Shown here: piece by piece, positions 52,461-64,000 of the stretch | How the letters are laid out: each line of letters starts with the position of its first letter | How positions within the stretch are numbered: the first letter of the stretch is position 1 | Origin: Bacillus sp. X1(2014) | GTDB taxonomy: Bacteria > Bacillota > Bacilli > Bacillales_B > DSM-18226 | Length of the DNA: 64,000 nt | Direction of reading: 5' to 3' | Assembly: GCF_007678255.1 (NCBI RefSeq) | Contig: NZ_VEED01000024.1 | Span: 1 to 64,000 of the forward strand | Position numbers and translations under genes: made by a program | Notes under the pieces: generated by a model | Told to the model about the DNA's origin: nothing | What the model saw: the letters and a program-made list of their open reading frames with translations, nothing else | Database searches by the model: none

Positions 52461-53204
52461 TTACCCCTCAAGCGGGTGTCGTTTTCGATATACCTCATAC
52501 ATGAGTAAAGATGCTGCAACAGAAGCATTTAACGAAGTAACTTTTCCGACCATTGGCAGGTGAATAAGAAAATCACATTTATCACGGATTAATCTACCCA
52601 TTCCTTTTCCTTCGCTGCCAATGACCAATCCAAGCGGCAAGGTCCCATCTAACCTGCGGTAGTCATCTTTTCCTTTTGCATCTGTTCCAGCGATCCAAAT
52701 GCCCCGTTCCTTTAATTCATCAATTGTTCTCGCCATATTTGTGACACGTACGACTGGAATATACTCAATTGCACCTGTTGAGGCTTTAGCCACTGTTGCG
52801 GTTAAACCGACAGCTCTCCGTTTCGGTATAATGATGCCATGTGCCCCCACAGAATCCGCCGTTCTCATAATCGAACCGAGATTATGAGGATCTTCAATTT
52901 CATCAAGCAATAAAAAGAAAGGCGTTTCGTTTTTCTTTTCGGCAGCAGCAAACAAATTATCGATCTCTGCATATTGATACGCAGCAACATAGGCCAGAAC
53001 TCCTTGGTGGTTTTCACCGGAAATTTGATCAATTTTTTTCTTTGGCACAAATTGAACTATCACGTGTGCTTCTTTTGCTAACTGCGTAATTTGCTGCATT
53101 TGGCCGCGTTGTGATCCTTCAGCAATTAAGATTTTATTAATATCCCTTTCTGATTTCAACGCTTCAATAACTGGATTTTTGCCAACAATATATTCTTGTT
53201 CCAT
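52461..53204 (-). CDS. rlmB: 23S rRNA (guanosine-2'-O)-methyltransferase RlmB
   Basis: A SPOUT-class methyltransferase of 247 residues with an N-terminal RNA-binding domain (VGKNPVIEALKSERDINKI) and the knotted catalytic domain: NLGSIMRTADSVGAHGIIIP, LVIGSEGKGM and VTSLNASVAASLLMYE. I start at ATG 53204 with GGAGG nine bases upstream; 53228 would lie inside mrnC. Confidence 0.95.
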   Translation of the reverse strand: MEQEYIVGKNPVIEALKSERDINKILIAEGSQRGQMQQITQLAKEAHVIVQFVPKKKIDQISGENHQGVLAYVAAYQYAEIDNLFAAAEKKNETPFFLLLDEIEDPHNLGSIMRTADSVGAHGIIIPKRRAVGLTATVAKASTGAIEYIPVVRVTNMARTIDELKERGIWIAGTDAKGKDDYRRLDGTLPLGLVIGSEGKGMGRLIRDKCDFLIHLPMVGKVTSLNASVAASLLMYEVYRKRHPLEG

Positions 53205-53205
53205 C

Positions 53206-53625
53206 CTAGCGTTCCTCCTTTCTTTCATCTACATATCTAAATGCCAGATTAATCAGTTCTTCCATCCGTTCTATTTTACCCGTTAAATATAAATAACCCA
53301 TCAACGCTTCGAACGCTGTACTGTAATGATAGGTTTGGACATCTGTATTTTTAGGAACAGAGCCTGACTTTGCATTTCGACCGCGCATAATCACCGCTAA
53401 TTCTTCCTCGTCGAGTAGATGATCATCCATCATTTGAAAAAGAATTTTGCATTGTGCCTTTGCTGAAACGTAAGTCGTTCCCGTCCGGTGTAAATGATTG
53501 GGTCTTACCTTCCCGCTATAGAGGAGGTGGCGCCTTACATACGTTTCATAAATGGCGTCCCCCATATAAGCAAGGGCGAGACTATTCAATTGTTTGGCAT
53601 CGACGGTATTTTCATATTCAAGCAT
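53206..53625 (-). CDS. mrnC: Mini-ribonuclease 3
   Basis: MrnC matures the ends of 23S rRNA in Bacillus. The 139-residue product is an RNase III catalytic domain without a ds[19 protein letters not shown] signature with catalytic Asp, and the second acidic site in [13 protein letters not shown]. It follows cysS by three bases. Confidence 0.95.
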   Translation of the reverse strand: MLEYENTVDAKQLNSLALAYMGDAIYETYVRRHLLYSGKVRPNHLHRTGTTYVSAKAQCKILFQMMDDHLLDEEELAVIMRGRNAKSGSVPKNTDVQTYHYSTAFEALMGYLYLTGKIERMEELINLAFRYVDERKEER

Positions 53626-53628
53626 GAA

Positions 53629-55026
53629 TTAGCCTCTTTTCCACCTTGTACCTTGCGGGGTATCTTCTAAAATAATATTCATTTCCTTGAGCTGATCTCG
53701 GATTTGGTCAGACAATTGGAAATTACGGTCTTTTCGGGCCTGGATTCGTTTTTCAATCAATGCATCAATTTCTTCATCCAGCATTTCTTCTTTTTCAATC
53801 GTCAGTCCTAAAACATGTAACAAATCTTCAAACTGTTTAGTAAAGGCATCAATTACTGAAACTGACGTATTTTTTTCTAAAAGATAATAATTTGCCAATT
53901 TCGAGAGGTCAAATAAGACTGAAATGGCTTTAGCTGTGTTGAAATCATCATCCATTGCCTCAATAAACTGTTCCTGTGAGCTTGCAATTTTATCAAGCCA
54001 TTCTTGATTATTATCAGTTAAATCTGTGCTTGCTTCTTTACGATGCTTTAAATTTTGATAGGAGGTAATCAAGCGTTCAAATGCTGCTTTTGTACTTTCC
54101 AGTAATTCCTCACTGTAATTAATCGGATTACGGTAATGAACTGATAACATGAAAAAGCGCAGCACTTGTGGATTGTGTTTCTTGATAATGTCATGAACTA
54201 ACACAAAGTTTCCAAGCGACTTTGACATTTTTTCATTGTCAATATTGATATAGCCGTTGTGCATCCAGTAGCGGGAAAATAATTTTCCTGTTAGTGCCTC
54301 TGACTGAGCAATTTCATTTTCATGATGCGGGAAAGTTAAATCCTGCCCACCTGCATGAATATCAATCGTTTCACCCAGATACTTTTTTGCCATCGCTGAG
54401 CACTCAATATGCCATCCAGGACGGCCAAGTCCCCATGGGCTTTCCCAGAAGATTTCCCCTTCCTTCGCCGCTTTCCAAAGGGCAAAATCTAAGTCATCTT
54501 GTTTCCTATCGCCAACTTCAATTCTTGCGCCTACCTGCAAATCATCAATCGATTGATGCGACAATTTACCATAACCATCGAATTTTCTTGTCCGGAAATA
54601 CACATCTCCAGCCGATTCATAAGCGAAACCTTTATCAATTAATTCACTAATAAATTCAATAATAATGTCCATGTTCTCCATTACCCGTGGATGAACATCC
54701 GCTTTTTGGCAGCCTAATGCAGATACATCTTCAAAATAGGCATTGATAAACCGGTCAGCAATTGCTGGCACGTCTTCTCCTAATTGATTGGCAGCTCGGA
54801 TTAATTTATCATCTACGTCGGTAAAATTGGAAACATATTTAACATCATAGCCGCGGTATTCTAAATAACGTCGGACAGTATCAAAAACGATGGCCGGACG
54901 GGCATTACCAATATGAATATAATTATAGACAGTCGGACCGCAAACATACATTTTGACCTTTCCCTCTTCAAGCGGTACGAAGGTTTCTTTTTTACGTGTA
55001 AGTGTATTATAAAGTTGAATGGCCAT
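53629..55026 (-). CDS. cysS: cysteinyl-tRNA synthetase
   Basis: Charges tRNA-Cys. The 465-residue class I enzyme has HIGN (about 37-40), zinc ligands including Cys in CGPTVYN, ECSAM and HHENE, and KMSKS (about 266-270). ATG 55026 lies within the last codons of cysE (20-base overlap), so it is coupled, and both depend on the Cys T-box upstream. Confidence 0.98.
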   Translation of the reverse strand: MAIQLYNTLTRKKETFVPLEEGKVKMYVCGPTVYNYIHIGNARPAIVFDTVRRYLEYRGYDVKYVSNFTDVDDKLIRAANQLGEDVPAIADRFINAYFEDVSALGCQKADVHPRVMENMDIIIEFISELIDKGFAYESAGDVYFRTRKFDGYGKLSHQSIDDLQVGARIEVGDRKQDDLDFALWKAAKEGEIFWESPWGLGRPGWHIECSAMAKKYLGETIDIHAGGQDLTFPHHENEIAQSEALTGKLFSRYWMHNGYINIDNEKMSKSLGNFVLVHDIIKKHNPQVLRFFMLSVHYRNPINYSEELLESTKAAFERLITSYQNLKHRKEASTDLTDNNQEWLDKIASSQEQFIEAMDDDFNTAKAISVLFDLSKLANYYLLEKNTSVSVIDAFTKQFEDLLHVLGLTIEKEEMLDEEIDALIEKRIQARKDRNFQLSDQIRDQLKEMNIILEDTPQGTRWKRG

Positions 55027-55675
55027 TGACTTTTATCCTTTCTCCTTTTAATTCTTCGAGTTCATACATTAATCTATCCAAGTCATTTTGCATTTCTCTT
55101 AAGCGGTCGGCAACAGGGTCTGGCAAGTCACAATGGTTTAAGTCTTTTGTGATTTTTCTTCCATCTTGCATGACTACTCTACCTGGAATTCCTACTACTG
55201 TTGAGTTAGGAGGAACCTCTTTCAATACAACCGAGCCGCCGCCAATCTTGGAATTTTCTCCAACTGTAATTGATCCAAGTACCTTAGCCCCAGTAGAAAT
55301 TAGAACATTATCCTTAATCGTCGGATGCCTTTTTCCTTTTTCTTTCCCCGTTCCACCAAGTGTGACTCCTTGATATATAGTTACATTATCCCCAATTTCA
55401 CATGTTTCCCCAATAACAACACCCATACCATGATCAATAAAAAATCTTCTGCCTATTTTTGCCCCGGGATGGATCTCAATACCGGTAAAAAATCGGCTTA
55501 CTTGCGAAATAACCCTGGCTAGAAAAAATAATTTTCGATTAAAGAGTGCATGGGCAATTCGGTGTGACCAAATGGCATGCAAGCCTGAATAGGTTAAGAT
55601 GACTTCTAAATGGCTCCTTGCCGCAGGATCTTGCTCGAAAACAACCTCTACATCCTCCCTCAACTTCTTGAACAT
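55007..55675 (-). CDS. cysE: serine O-acetyltransferase
   Basis: Makes O-acetylserine for cysteine synthesis. The 222-residue product has the short N-terminal helical domain and the left-handed beta-helix of hexapeptide repeats ([33 protein letters not shown]) with catalytic His in IDHG and KRHP. I start at ATG 55675 ([10 protein letters not shown]) with GGGGAG seven bases upstream; the frame extends through the T-box without meaning. Confidence 0.97.
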   Translation of the reverse strand: MFKKLREDVEVVFEQDPAARSHLEVILTYSGLHAIWSHRIAHALFNRKLFFLARVISQVSRFFTGIEIHPGAKIGRRFFIDHGMGVVIGETCEIGDNVTIYQGVTLGGTGKEKGKRHPTIKDNVLISTGAKVLGSITVGENSKIGGGSVVLKEVPPNSTVVGIPGRVVMQDGRKITKDLNHCDLPDPVADRLREMQNDLDRLMYELEELKGERIKVNGHSTL

Positions 55676-55721
55676 TACCATTCTCCCCTTATTGTTTGGT
55701 AAATAAAAATGTAAATAAAAA

Positions 55722-55975
55722 ACGCCTCTGTCATTACGACAGAGGCGCTTAACGCGCGGTTCCACTCTGATTAGACCGGAAAGCTCGGATGGTAACAATA
55801 GCTCAAAACTTGGTCTCACTCTACCTGTTAACGGATCGGTTCCGCCCATCTCTACTTAGAGTTGACTCTTTTCGAAACAGGGCTCAGAGGTGCATTTCAA
55901 AAAACGAGAGGCCTAAACCACTTTCAGCCGGTGATGGTTTTCTCTTTGAAGCGTCCTTTTTTTACTTATCCTCTT
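55722..55975 (-). promoter_or_regulatory. T-box riboswitch (tRNA-Cys) upstream of cysE-cysS
   Basis: On the minus strand the leader has Stem I with the distal loop ACCGGCTGAAAGTGGT, a specifier loop GAAATGCACC with TGC (Cys codon) at 55894-55892, and the T-box GTGGAACCGCG (55765-55755). The terminator stem CGCCTCTGTC/GACAGAGGCG (55747-55723) with TTTTTTA follows. Uncharged tRNA-Cys is expected to stabilise the antiterminator. This explains the 358-bp gap between gltX and cysE. Confidence 0.92.
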
Positions 55976-56008
55976 CTACACTTTAGTAACTATATAATTG
56001 TTTATTCT

Positions 56009-56037
56009 ACTATATTACATTTCGGCTTTAATGTTAA
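56009..56037 (-). promoter_or_regulatory. SigA promoter of the cysE T-box operon
   Basis: Minus-strand TTAACA (56037-56032), 17-base spacer, TATAGT (56014-56009). The -35 overlaps the gltX stop codon. The start would be about 30 bases before Stem I. Confidence 0.75.
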
Positions 56038-57491
56038 CTAATAATTTTATTAATTCTTGTTTGAACTTTATTTTTACCTAATAGTTCAATTGCCTGTGGC
56101 AAGTCTGGTCCATGTGTTTGGCCTGTTACTGCAGCACGAATTGGCATAAATAGGTTTTTTCCCTTTTGACCGGTTGACTTTTGGACTGCTTTCATTGCAG
56201 CCTTTATTCCGTCAGCTCGGAAATGTTCTAACTGATCCAGTTCATGCGAAAATGCCTTTAACACCTCTGGAACTGTTTCTCCTGCTAGAATTTCCTTCGC
56301 ATCTTCTTCGTAGTCAGCTTCCTCTTTGAAGAACATGTCGGATAATTCCACGATTTCGGCACCAAAGCTCATTTTTTCCTGCAAGAGTTCAATTAGCCCT
56401 TGAACCCATTGATACTGTTCATCCGTTTGACTTTCACTTAAGCGGCCGGCTTTCACCAAGTGCGGTAAAGCCAGTTCAACTGCACGATCAATCTCAATCT
56501 TTTTCATGTATTGGTTATTCATCCACAGCAGTTTCTGCTTATCAAATAATGCTGGGGATTTAGATAAGCGATTCGCATCAAATATCTCAATAAACTCATT
56601 CTTAGAGTATATTTCTTCTTCACCTGCCGGCGACCAGCCAAGGAGTGTAATAAAGTTAAATAACGCTTCTGGGAGATACCCTAACTCTTCATATTGTTCA
56701 ATAAACTGGATGATCGATTCATCGCGCTTACTTAACTTTTTACGGCTTTCATTGACAATCAATGTCATATGACCAAAAATTGGCGGCTCCCAGCCTAATG
56801 CTTCATAGACCATGAGTTGTTTAGGTGTGTTAGAAATATGATCATCGCCACGGAGCACGTGAGAGATTTTCATTAAATAATCATCAACCGTAACCGCAAA
56901 GTTATAAGTTGGGGTGCCATCCTTTTTAATGATGACCCAGTCGCCCATCCCTTCGGATTCAAAGGAAACGCTGCCCTTTACCATATCATCAAACGTATAG
57001 GTTTTCCCTTCAGGTACGATAATCCGAATACTTGGCTGGCGGCCTTCGCTTTCTAATTCACGGCGTTGTTCGTCTGTTAAATGGCGGCATTTACCCGAAT
57101 AATGCGGTGTTTCGCCCCTTTCGGTCTGAGTTTCCCGCTCTGCTTCAATTTCAGCTTCGGTACAATAACACTTATAAGCATGGCCTTCAGATAATAATTG
57201 GTTATAGTATGTTTCATAAATATCATTTCGTTCAGATTGGCGGTATGGACCGTATTCGCCGCCGACATCAACACTCTCATCCCAATCCATGCCTAGCCAT
57301 TTTAAATACTTTAACTGACTTTCTTCACCGCCGGCAATATTCCGTTTTTTATCGGTATCTTCAATACGAATGATAAATTTTCCGCCCTGATTACGCGCAA
57401 ATAAGTAATTAAATAATGCCGTACGAGCGTTTCCAATATGTAAATGTCCCGTTGGACTTGGCGCATATCTTACACGAACTTCATTTGACAT
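56034..57491 (-). CDS. gltX: glutamyl-tRNA synthetase (non-discriminating type expected)
   Basis: Charges tRNA-Glu, and in Bacillus also tRNA-Gln, for later amidation. The 485-residue class I enzyme has [16 protein letters not shown] (about 18) and KLSKRDE (about 255), and a Cys-rich insert [14 protein letters not shown] 57491 follows GGAGGC. The non-discriminating activity is knowledge of the family in Bacillus, not visible in sequence alone. Confidence 0.97.
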   Translation of the reverse strand: MSNEVRVRYAPSPTGHLHIGNARTALFNYLFARNQGGKFIIRIEDTDKKRNIAGGEESQLKYLKWLGMDWDESVDVGGEYGPYRQSERNDIYETYYNQLLSEGHAYKCYCTEAEIEAERETQTERGETPHYSGKCRHLTDEQRRELESEGRQPSIRIIVPEGKTYTFDDMVKGSVSFESEGMGDWVIIKKDGTPTYNFAVTVDDYLMKISHVLRGDDHISNTPKQLMVYEALGWEPPIFGHMTLIVNESRKKLSKRDESIIQFIEQYEELGYLPEALFNFITLLGWSPAGEEEIYSKNEFIEIFDANRLSKSPALFDKQKLLWMNNQYMKKIEIDRAVELALPHLVKAGRLSESQTDEQYQWVQGLIELLQEKMSFGAEIVELSDMFFKEEADYEEDAKEILAGETVPEVLKAFSHELDQLEHFRADGIKAAMKAVQKSTGQKGKNLFMPIRAAVTGQTHGPDLPQAIELLGKNKVQTRINKIIS

Positions 57492-57562
57492 ATCAATGCC
57501 TCCATAGTTTAGTTAATGGTTTCAACTGATTATTTTATCATTGTCTATGATTTCAAGAAAGA

Positions 57563-58045
57563 CTATTCATGAACCTTTCTTAATAAAACAACGGCTTGAG
57601 AGGCGATTCCTTCTCCTCTGCCTGCGAAGCCCAATTTCTCCGTGGTTGTTGCCTTCACATTGATTTGCTCAGGAGCTGCTTCTAGTAACTCAGCAATTCT
57701 CACGCGCATTTGCTCAATATAAGGTGCCATTTTCGGCTTCTGAGCTATGATTGTACAATCAGCATTAACCAGCTCGTACCCCTTATTTTTCACCAATTGC
57801 CACACATGCTCCATTAACTTCGCGGAGTCAGCATCTTTAAAATTAGGATCGGTATCAGGAAAGTGTTTGCCAATATCACCTTCCCCAATCGCACCCAGAC
57901 AAGCATCAGAAACTGTATGTAATAAAACATCTGCATCCGAATGACCCAATAAACCCATTTCATAAGGTATGTTAATTCCACCTATAATCAACGGACGCCC
58001 TTCTATTAGTTGATGCACATCAAACCCTTGACCAATTCGAAACAT
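57563..58045 (-). CDS. ispF: 2-C-methyl-D-erythritol 2,4-cyclodiphosphate synthase
   Basis: MEP-pathway enzyme, 160 residues, with zinc ligands Asp8, His10 and His42 in GFDVHQL and LGHSDADV, and the C-terminal [16 protein letters not shown] motif. ispD lies upstream, so two consecutive-pathway enzymes are together, separated by a repeat of about 120 bases. Confidence 0.97.
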   Translation of the reverse strand: MFRIGQGFDVHQLIEGRPLIIGGINIPYEMGLLGHSDADVLLHTVSDACLGAIGEGDIGKHFPDTDPNFKDADSAKLMEHVWQLVKNKGYELVNADCTIIAQKPKMAPYIEQMRVRIAELLEAAPEQINVKATTTEKLGFAGRGEGIASQAVVLLRKVHE

Positions 58046-58070
58046 CCTAAAAACTCCTTTTTCTCAATTG

Positions 58071-58873
<803 letters not shown>

Positions 58874-58877
58874 TCAA

Positions 58878-59966
58878 TCATAGTGCTTTTTCTAATAATT
58901 TTGGTTTGGCAAATATCATTCTTCCTGCCGATGTTTGGAGAACACTTGTAACGAGAACCTCAATTCGTTTCCCGATATATTCTCGTCCTTCCTCGACAAC
59001 GATCATAGTTCCGTCATCTAAGTAAGCAACGCCCTGATGATATTCCTTACCATCCTTAATCACCTGAACTGTTAATTCTTCACCTGGAAGAACAACAGGT
59101 TTGACAGCATTCGCTAAGTCATTGATGTTTAACACCGAAACATTCTGCAATTCGCAGACTTTATTCAGATTAAAATCATTTGTGACTAAGATTCCATTTG
59201 TGATTTTTGCCAGTTTAACAAGTTTTGAATCCACTTCACTAATTTCCTCAAAATCACCTTCATAGATTTCGACTTTAATGGCAAGTTCCTTTTGAATTCG
59301 ATTTAAGATATCCAAGCCTCTACGGCCGCGATTTCGTTTTAAGACATCGGATGAATCAGCAATATGCTGTAATTCCTCGAGGACAAACTGTGGAATGACA
59401 ATCGTACCTTCCAAAAATCCCGTCTGACAAATATCAGCAATACGTCCATCAATGATCACACTTGTATCTAGTATTTTTAAAGATTGATTCGCTTCCTTTT
59501 CACTCTCATCATCACTGGATTTTTTCTTATTACTGCGGTTTCCAAAGAGACCAAGCAGCTCGTCCCTTTTCTTAAAACCTACCTGAAAGCCAAGGTAGCC
59601 AAATAAAATGGTCAGCAAGATTGGTACAACAGCATTTAAAATCGGCACTTGAACCGCATTCAGGGCAAAGCCGATTAAAAAAGCCACCAACAACCCGAAT
59701 ATTAAACCAACACTACCAAAAAGGACGTCGGTTACAGGGATTTTCACTAAAGAATCTTCAGCCCATTTAATAAAATTAAAGACATAATCTACTGCCCAAA
59801 AGGTAATAAGATAAAAAATAATAGCACCTAAAACAGCAGTGATATACGAGTTGTTAATTAAGGGAATGTCATTGATATGAAGTAAATTGAACAATTCCGG
59901 TAATAACAAAATACCAAGCGTACCACCCATAATGAGGAAGCAAGCCTGCACAATACGTTTTAACAT
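58878..59966 (-). CDS. yacL: PIN/TRAM-domain membrane protein YacL
   Basis: The 362-residue product has four N-terminal transmembrane segments (about 1-130), a PIN nuclease-like domain ([22 protein letters not shown], then further acidic residues near DFNLNKV) and a C-terminal TRAM domain. Family members are suspected membrane-linked nucleases; the substrate is not known. I start at ATG 59966 ([10 protein letters not shown]) with GGAGGTG upstream. The 195-base gap to disA has no feature I can support. Confidence 0.9.
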   Translation of the reverse strand: MLKRIVQACFLIMGGTLGILLLPELFNLLHINDIPLINNSYITAVLGAIIFYLITFWAVDYVFNFIKWAEDSLVKIPVTDVLFGSVGLIFGLLVAFLIGFALNAVQVPILNAVVPILLTILFGYLGFQVGFKKRDELLGLFGNRSNKKKSSDDESEKEANQSLKILDTSVIIDGRIADICQTGFLEGTIVIPQFVLEELQHIADSSDVLKRNRGRRGLDILNRIQKELAIKVEIYEGDFEEISEVDSKLVKLAKITNGILVTNDFNLNKVCELQNVSVLNINDLANAVKPVVLPGEELTVQVIKDGKEYHQGVAYLDDGTMIVVEEGREYIGKRIEVLVTSVLQTSAGRMIFAKPKLLEKAL

Positions 59967-60160
59967 TCCTTCACCTCCTCTACTCATTATAAACATATTC
60001 ATAAAAATGAAACCTTAATTTACTGATTATTTTTCACTTAAAGATTCTTGTTAAAAGAGTAGTTCCCGTGAATTATTTATAGATGATTTCTCCATAGGGT
60101 AGCATTGGAAAATTTTCATGTCAAACAATTGGATTTTTTTTACTATTATTTCATTATTTT

Positions 60161-61234
60161 TTAAAGGTGTCGATCAGTGTATAACCGTTCTTTAATTAAT
60201 TTGAAACCTTCCTTAATCTTTTTAGCACGAACTTCCCCAATCCCTTCAACCTCGTCGAGTTCCTCTACAGATGCTGAGATGATTTTGGCAAGCTCCCCAA
60301 ATCTGCTAATTAGATTTTCAATAATGATCGAAGGAAGTCTTGGAATTTTATTAAGAATCCTGTATCCGCGTGGACTTTTATTTTCTTCAAGATGGACATA
60401 GCCCAGATATCCCATTAGTTTTAATAACACCATATCCTCTATCGTTCCATTTGAAGTCATTGACTGCATTCGGCCTAAAACATCTCTGGCTTTAATGTCT
60501 CTGTCAAAGGCATAATCTTTGATAATGAGCATCGTTTCCTCTTCCAAGTCAGTTAAGATTTCATTCAGTTGTAAACGAATGAGACGCCCTTCAGTCCCTA
60601 ATTCATGTAAATAGGTTAGCAGCTCGTTTTTAATCTTTAAGACCATTTCAAACCGGTGGAGAACCAGTAAAAAGTCGTTATACGTGACAGACTCTTCAAA
60701 CTCGAGAATACTCAAATTCGTAATACTTTGTTCCAGGACTGTCTTATACTTTTCAAGCGTCTGAATGGCTTGATTTGCCTTTGTTAAAATAACCGCAATA
60801 TCTTTTAATGCATAGCGGAAGTTCCCTTGATATAAAGTAATTACATTTCTCCTTTGGGAGATGGCAATAACTAAGGCTTTTGTTTGCTTCGCTGTTCTTT
60901 CAGCTGTGCGGTGCCGCATTCCTGTTTCTGTAGAGGGGATATCGGAGTCAGGGGCGAGCTGGGCATTAGCAAACAGAATTTTATTTCCTAATTCATTAAG
61001 GATAATTGCCCCGTCCATTTTGGCCAATTCATATAAAAAGCTTGGTGAAAAAGGACAATTAATTTCAAAGCCGCCATCAACGATACTTTTTACTTTTTCA
61101 TTAAAACCAATGACAATGAGACCTCCTGTATTGGCACGAAGGACATTGTCAATCCCCTCGCGAATGGGAGTACCAGGAGCAAGGAATTGTAATATCTCAC
61201 TTACGGTATGTTCACCTAGCTTTTTATTTTCCAT
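60161..61234 (-). CDS. disA: DNA integrity scanning diadenylate cyclase DisA
   Basis: Makes c-di-AMP from two ATP and scans DNA, pausing at branched structures. The 357-residue product has the DAC domain with MDGAIILNE and the GMRHRTAER motif (about 75-130), a helical linker, and a C-terminal helix-hairpin-helix DNA-binding domain ([20 protein letters not shown]). It is adjacent to radA, whose product inhibits DisA in B. subtilis. Confidence 0.98.
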   Translation of the reverse strand: MENKKLGEHTVSEILQFLAPGTPIREGIDNVLRANTGGLIVIGFNEKVKSIVDGGFEINCPFSPSFLYELAKMDGAIILNELGNKILFANAQLAPDSDIPSTETGMRHRTAERTAKQTKALVIAISQRRNVITLYQGNFRYALKDIAVILTKANQAIQTLEKYKTVLEQSITNLSILEFEESVTYNDFLLVLHRFEMVLKIKNELLTYLHELGTEGRLIRLQLNEILTDLEEETMLIIKDYAFDRDIKARDVLGRMQSMTSNGTIEDMVLLKLMGYLGYVHLEENKSPRGYRILNKIPRLPSIIIENLISRFGELAKIISASVEELDEVEGIGEVRAKKIKEGFKLIKERLYTDRHL

Positions 61235-61237
61235 CTG

Positions 61238-62620
61238 CTACCCTCCCAACGCTGCTTTCAATGCTTCACTTACATTCGATACCCCAATGAGTTCGACTCC
61301 CTTTGGTCCCTTCCAGCCGCCAAGATTATTAGCGGGCAGAATAACTCGCTCAAAACCAAGCTTGGCCGCTTCTTGGACGCGCTGCTCAATTCTTGATACC
61401 CTTCTTACTTCCCCTGTTAAACCGACTTCACCAATAATGCAGTCCGTCGGCCTTGTTGGTTTATCTCTAAAGCTCGAGGCAATACTGACAGCTACAGCTA
61501 GATCAATGGCTGGTTCATCCAATTTTACCCCGCCAGCGACTTTTAAATAGGCATCTTGGTTCTGGAGAAGCATCCCAACTCGCTTTTCTAAAACCGCCAT
61601 CAGAAGCGGCACACGGTTGTGGTCAATTCCAGTGGCCATTCTTCTTGGATTCCCAAAACTAGTAGGGGAAATTAACGCTTGAATTTCGACAAGGACTGGT
61701 CTTGTCCCTTCCATCGATGCAACCACCGTAGAGCCAGCTGCACCCCTTGAACGCTCTTCTAGAAAGATTTCAGAGGGATTGGCTACTTCTTCTAGGCCCA
61801 ATTCCTTCATCTCAAAAATACCCATTTCATTGGTTGAACCAAAACGGTTTTTGACTGCACGCAGAATCCGATAGGTATGGTGTCTTTCTCCTTCAAAATA
61901 GAGAACAGTATCCACCATATGCTCTAACAGCCTTGGACCAGCAATTGACCCTTCTTTTGTTACGTGTCCAACAATAAAGATCGCAATCCCCTTCGTTTTC
62001 CCAATTCTCATTAATTCCGAGGTACACTCACGAACCTGTGAGACACTTCCCGGTGCGCTTGTTACATCTGGGTGAAAGACCGTCTGGATTGAATCAATAA
62101 TGACAAAGCTTGGATTGGTACTATCAATGGTACGGTTAATCTCTTCAAGATTCGTTTCAGAATAAACGAGGAGATTTTCAGAAGATACACCTAATCGCTC
62201 CGCACGAAGTTTGGTTTGCCGTAACGATTCCTCGCCAGATATGTATAAAACTTGATTTCCTTTATTTGCAAGTTGGGAGGATACCTGCAAAAGAAGCGTT
62301 GACTTCCCAATTCCAGGGTCTCCGCCAATTAGGACTAAAGAACCCTTTACCACACCGCCGCCAAGGACACGGTTTAATTCGTTTAAATCGGTTAGAATCC
62401 GCGGTTCATTTTCCATTTCAATTGAATTGATCGGCATGGGTTTGGATAACAGTCCTGCTCCGCCTTGAGAATGGGCAAATGCACCTCTCCTCGCGGTACC
62501 AGTCACTTCCACTTCCTCCACCATCTTATTCCATTCACCACAGCCAGGACATTTACCCATCCACTTGGGCGATTCATATCCGCAAGCCTGACACATAAAC
62601 TTCGTCTTTCGTTTTGCCAT
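61238..62620 (-). CDS. radA: DNA repair ATPase RadA
   Basis: RadA is a RecA-like, DnaB-type helicase acting in branch migration. The 460-residue product has a Cys4 zinc finger ([19 protein letters not shown]), Walker [11 protein letters not shown], the KNRFG motif, and a C-terminal Lon-protease-like domain. I start at ATG 62620 ([10 protein letters not shown]) with AAGGAT upstream; the 28 codons upstream in frame are translated repeat sequence. Only three bases separate it from disA. Confidence 0.97.
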   Translation of the reverse strand: MAKRKTKFMCQACGYESPKWMGKCPGCGEWNKMVEEVEVTGTARRGAFAHSQGGAGLLSKPMPINSIEMENEPRILTDLNELNRVLGGGVVKGSLVLIGGDPGIGKSTLLLQVSSQLANKGNQVLYISGEESLRQTKLRAERLGVSSENLLVYSETNLEEINRTIDSTNPSFVIIDSIQTVFHPDVTSAPGSVSQVRECTSELMRIGKTKGIAIFIVGHVTKEGSIAGPRLLEHMVDTVLYFEGERHHTYRILRAVKNRFGSTNEMGIFEMKELGLEEVANPSEIFLEERSRGAAGSTVVASMEGTRPVLVEIQALISPTSFGNPRRMATGIDHNRVPLLMAVLEKRVGMLLQNQDAYLKVAGGVKLDEPAIDLAVAVSIASSFRDKPTRPTDCIIGEVGLTGEVRRVSRIEQRVQEAAKLGFERVILPANNLGGWKGPKGVELIGVSNVSEALKAALGG

Positions 62621-62638
62621 TATCCTTCTACCCTCTCT

Positions 62639-62793
62639 AAAAGGCGCAAGCGCCCGTTTAGCGGCGTATGGACTGGAGCCCTTAGACTGAGATAAAGGAA
62701 ACACGGAGAGCGTAAGCGATTCGATGTTGACTTATCGTAGGGAAAAGGGCGAAGTACACTAGCCGCTGGGTGCTGGAGCCAGACAGTTATCTA
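62639..62793. repeat. repeat element upstream of radA
   Basis: Begins AAAAGGCGCAAGCGCCCG and ends CTAGCCGCTGGGTGCTGGAGCC, partly inverted (GCGCC...TAGCGG against CCGCT...GGTGC). The interior (GATAAAGGAAACACGG, GATGTTGACTTATC) has a form I remember as widespread in Bacillaceae spacers. It starts about 20 bases before radA. Confidence 0.7.
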
Positions 62794-62822
62794 GTTCAAA
62801 AAGTCATACTCATTTAACTTTG

Positions 62823-62870
62823 AAAAAAGGCGCACGCACCAAGTAGCGAAATACACTGAGTGCAGGAGCC
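62823..62870. repeat. internally deleted derivative of the radA-upstream repeat
   Basis: AAAAAAGGCGCACGCACCAA, then TAGCGAAATACACT and GAGTGCAGGAGCC keep the two ends of the element at 62639-62793 and lack its centre. Together they fill most of the 378-bp radA-clpC gap. Confidence 0.65.
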
Positions 62871-62934
62871 AAATTTTGCTAACTATATAAAGGTTACCAC
62901 ACCTTTTTTATTTTTTCATTTGAAAAAGTCGATA

Positions 62935-62975
62935 GAAAAAGAGGTACACGATTTAACTTTATTTACGTGTACCTC
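62935..62975 (-). terminator. terminator of clpC
   Basis: Perfect 10-bp stem GAGGTACACG/CGTGTACCTC (62975-62966, 62950-62941) followed on the minus strand by TTTTTC. It lies 24 bases after the clpC stop and would end the ctsR-mcsA-mcsB-clpC operon, most of which lies beyond the window. Confidence 0.85.
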
Positions 62976-62998
62976 TTTATAGATATTACGACTTAGTC

Positions 62999-64000
62999 CT
63001 ATTTTACTAAACTAGTGTTCTCAGCCATTCGAACAATAAATTCTCCATTATCAACATCAATAATCGCAAGCTGTCCGGTTAATAATGTTCCCTTTAATAG
63101 TTCTTCCGAAAGTCTGTCTTCAATATGCTTTTGAATCGCACGGCGCAATGGTCGTGCTCCATATTCAGGATCATAGCCTTCCTGAGAAATCTTCTCCTTT
63201 GCCGCAGCTGTTAATTCTAAAGAAATATGTTGCTCTTTTAAGCGTTTAATTAATTGCTCTGATAATAAAGTTACAATTTCTTCAAGATGCTTCCGCTCTA
63301 AAGCATGGAAAACAATAATCTCATCGATACGGTTTAGGAATTCAGGACGGAAAGCTTTCTTTAATTCTCCCATCACTTTCCCTTTCATATCTTTATAGTC
63401 TTGATCTCCATCTTGAATATTAAAGCCGACATACTTGTTTCGTTTTAGTGCTTCAGCACCAACATTGGATGTCATAATGAGGACAGTATTACGGAAGTCA
63501 ACCGTTCTGCCTTTAGAATCAGTTAATCGACCGTCCTCAAGGACTTGCAGCAGGATATTAAATACATCTGGATGAGCCTTTTCAATTTCATCTAATAACA
63601 CCACAGAATATGGCTTTCTGCGAACCTTTTCTGTTAATTGGCCGCCTTCCTCATAACCGACATATCCTGGCGGCGAACCAACTAGACGAGAGGTCGAGTG
63701 CTTCTCCATATACTCGGACATATCAATCCGAATCATCGCATCCTCGTCACCAAACATCGCTTCAGCAAGCGCCCGGGCCAATTCGGTTTTCCCAACACCT
63801 GTTGGTCCAAGGAAAACGAAGGAACCGATTGGTCGTTTAGGATCTTTTAATCCTGCACGAGCACGACGTACAGCCTTCGATACGGCTTTTACTGCTTCTT
63901 CCTGGCCAATAACACGAGAATGAAGAAGTTCTTCTAAATTTAGCAACTTCGCCATTTCTGTTTCCGCCAGCTTGGAAACAGGAACCCCGGTCCAGCTGGA
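62999..64000 (-). CDS. clpC: ATP-dependent Clp protease ATPase subunit ClpC (3' part)
   Basis: The AAA+ unfoldase partner of ClpP, with adaptors such as MecA and McsB. Only the C-terminal 333 codons are present; the reading frame is open to the window edge ([14 protein letters not shown] precedes [10 protein letters not shown]). It shows the second AAA+ module: Walker [10 protein letters not shown], Walker [12 protein letters not shown], sensor and arginine-finger region [11 protein letters not shown] and the GARPLRR sensor-2 motif. An apparent start at 63955 is internal. Confidence 0.97.
   Translation of the reverse strand, partial: SSWTGVPVSKLAETEMAKLLNLEELLHSRVIGQEEAVKAVSKAVRRARAGLKDPKRPIGSFVFLGPTGVGKTELARALAEAMFGDEDAMIRIDMSEYMEKHSTSRLVGSPPGYVGYEEGGQLTEKVRRKPYSVVLLDEIEKAHPDVFNILLQVLEDGRLTDSKGRTVDFRNTVLIMTSNVGAEALKRNKYVGFNIQDGDQDYKDMKGKVMGELKKAFRPEFLNRIDEIIVFHALERKHLEEIVTLLSEQLIKRLKEQHISLELTAAAKEKISQEGYDPEYGARPLRRAIQKHIEDRLSEELLKGTLLTGQLAIIDVDNGEFIVRMAENTSLVK

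Noticed and set aside
62621..62704. N-terminal extension of radA
   Set aside because: It reads through the repeat element; ATG 62620 begins directly before the zinc finger as in the family.

Overview
The window is a stretch of a Bacillaceae chromosome, low in GC and sporulation-competent. Its order reproduces the conserved Bacillus region from clpC through the RNA polymerase and ribosomal-protein superoperon to an rRNA operon. It is written here mostly on the minus strand, so transcription of the core runs from right to left. Sporulation and germination genes (gerD, kbaA, pdaB, cwlD, sigH, two cotH-type genes) support the assignment. I cannot name the species.

Right to left on the minus strand: the 3' part of clpC; radA, disA, yacL, ispD, ispF, gltX; a cysteine T-box and cysE-cysS-mrnC-rlmB-yacP; sigH, rpmGB, secE, nusG; rplK-rplA; the L10 leader with rplJ-rplL; ybxB; rpoB-rpoC; rplGB-rpsL-rpsG-fusA-tufA; the S10-spc-alpha block from rpsJ to rplQ with secY, adk, infA and rpoA inside; ecfA1-ecfA2-ecfT-truA; rplM-rpsI; then ybaK, cwlD, salA and kbaA. 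At the far left are a small unknown gene, two tandem rRNA promoters and the first bases of a 16S rRNA gene. gerD and pdaB lie on the plus strand.

The main departure is a plus-strand accessory block of about 8.8 kb (5.7-14.3 kb) between ybaK and rpsI. It holds a NERD protein with a zinc ribbon, a 53-bp tandem array, an SDR dehydrogenase coupled to a divergent QueA paralogue, a VOC protein, a sensor kinase with a cysteine-rich GAF domain and its LuxR-type regulator. It ends with two CotH-family spore coat kinases flanking a small protein made of an alternating Ser-X tract and a Cys-rich domain. The rpsI 3' end and its terminator are duplicated beyond this last block: a 67-base perfect direct repeat brackets the Ser-rich gene and the second cotH.

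Other departures from the usual layout: map (methionine aminopeptidase) between adk and infA is reduced to a short frameshifted remnant; several families of short palindromic repeats sit in core spacers (salA end, rpoB-rpoC, secE-nusG, ispD end, radA upstream), two of them forming gene ends; the nusG ribosome-binding site appears to need a small hairpin for correct spacing; and a structured leader with an intrinsic terminator precedes ecfA1. Functions of core genes are given from recognised family sequences. Promoters, terminators and RNA structures were read by eye and not folded computationally.
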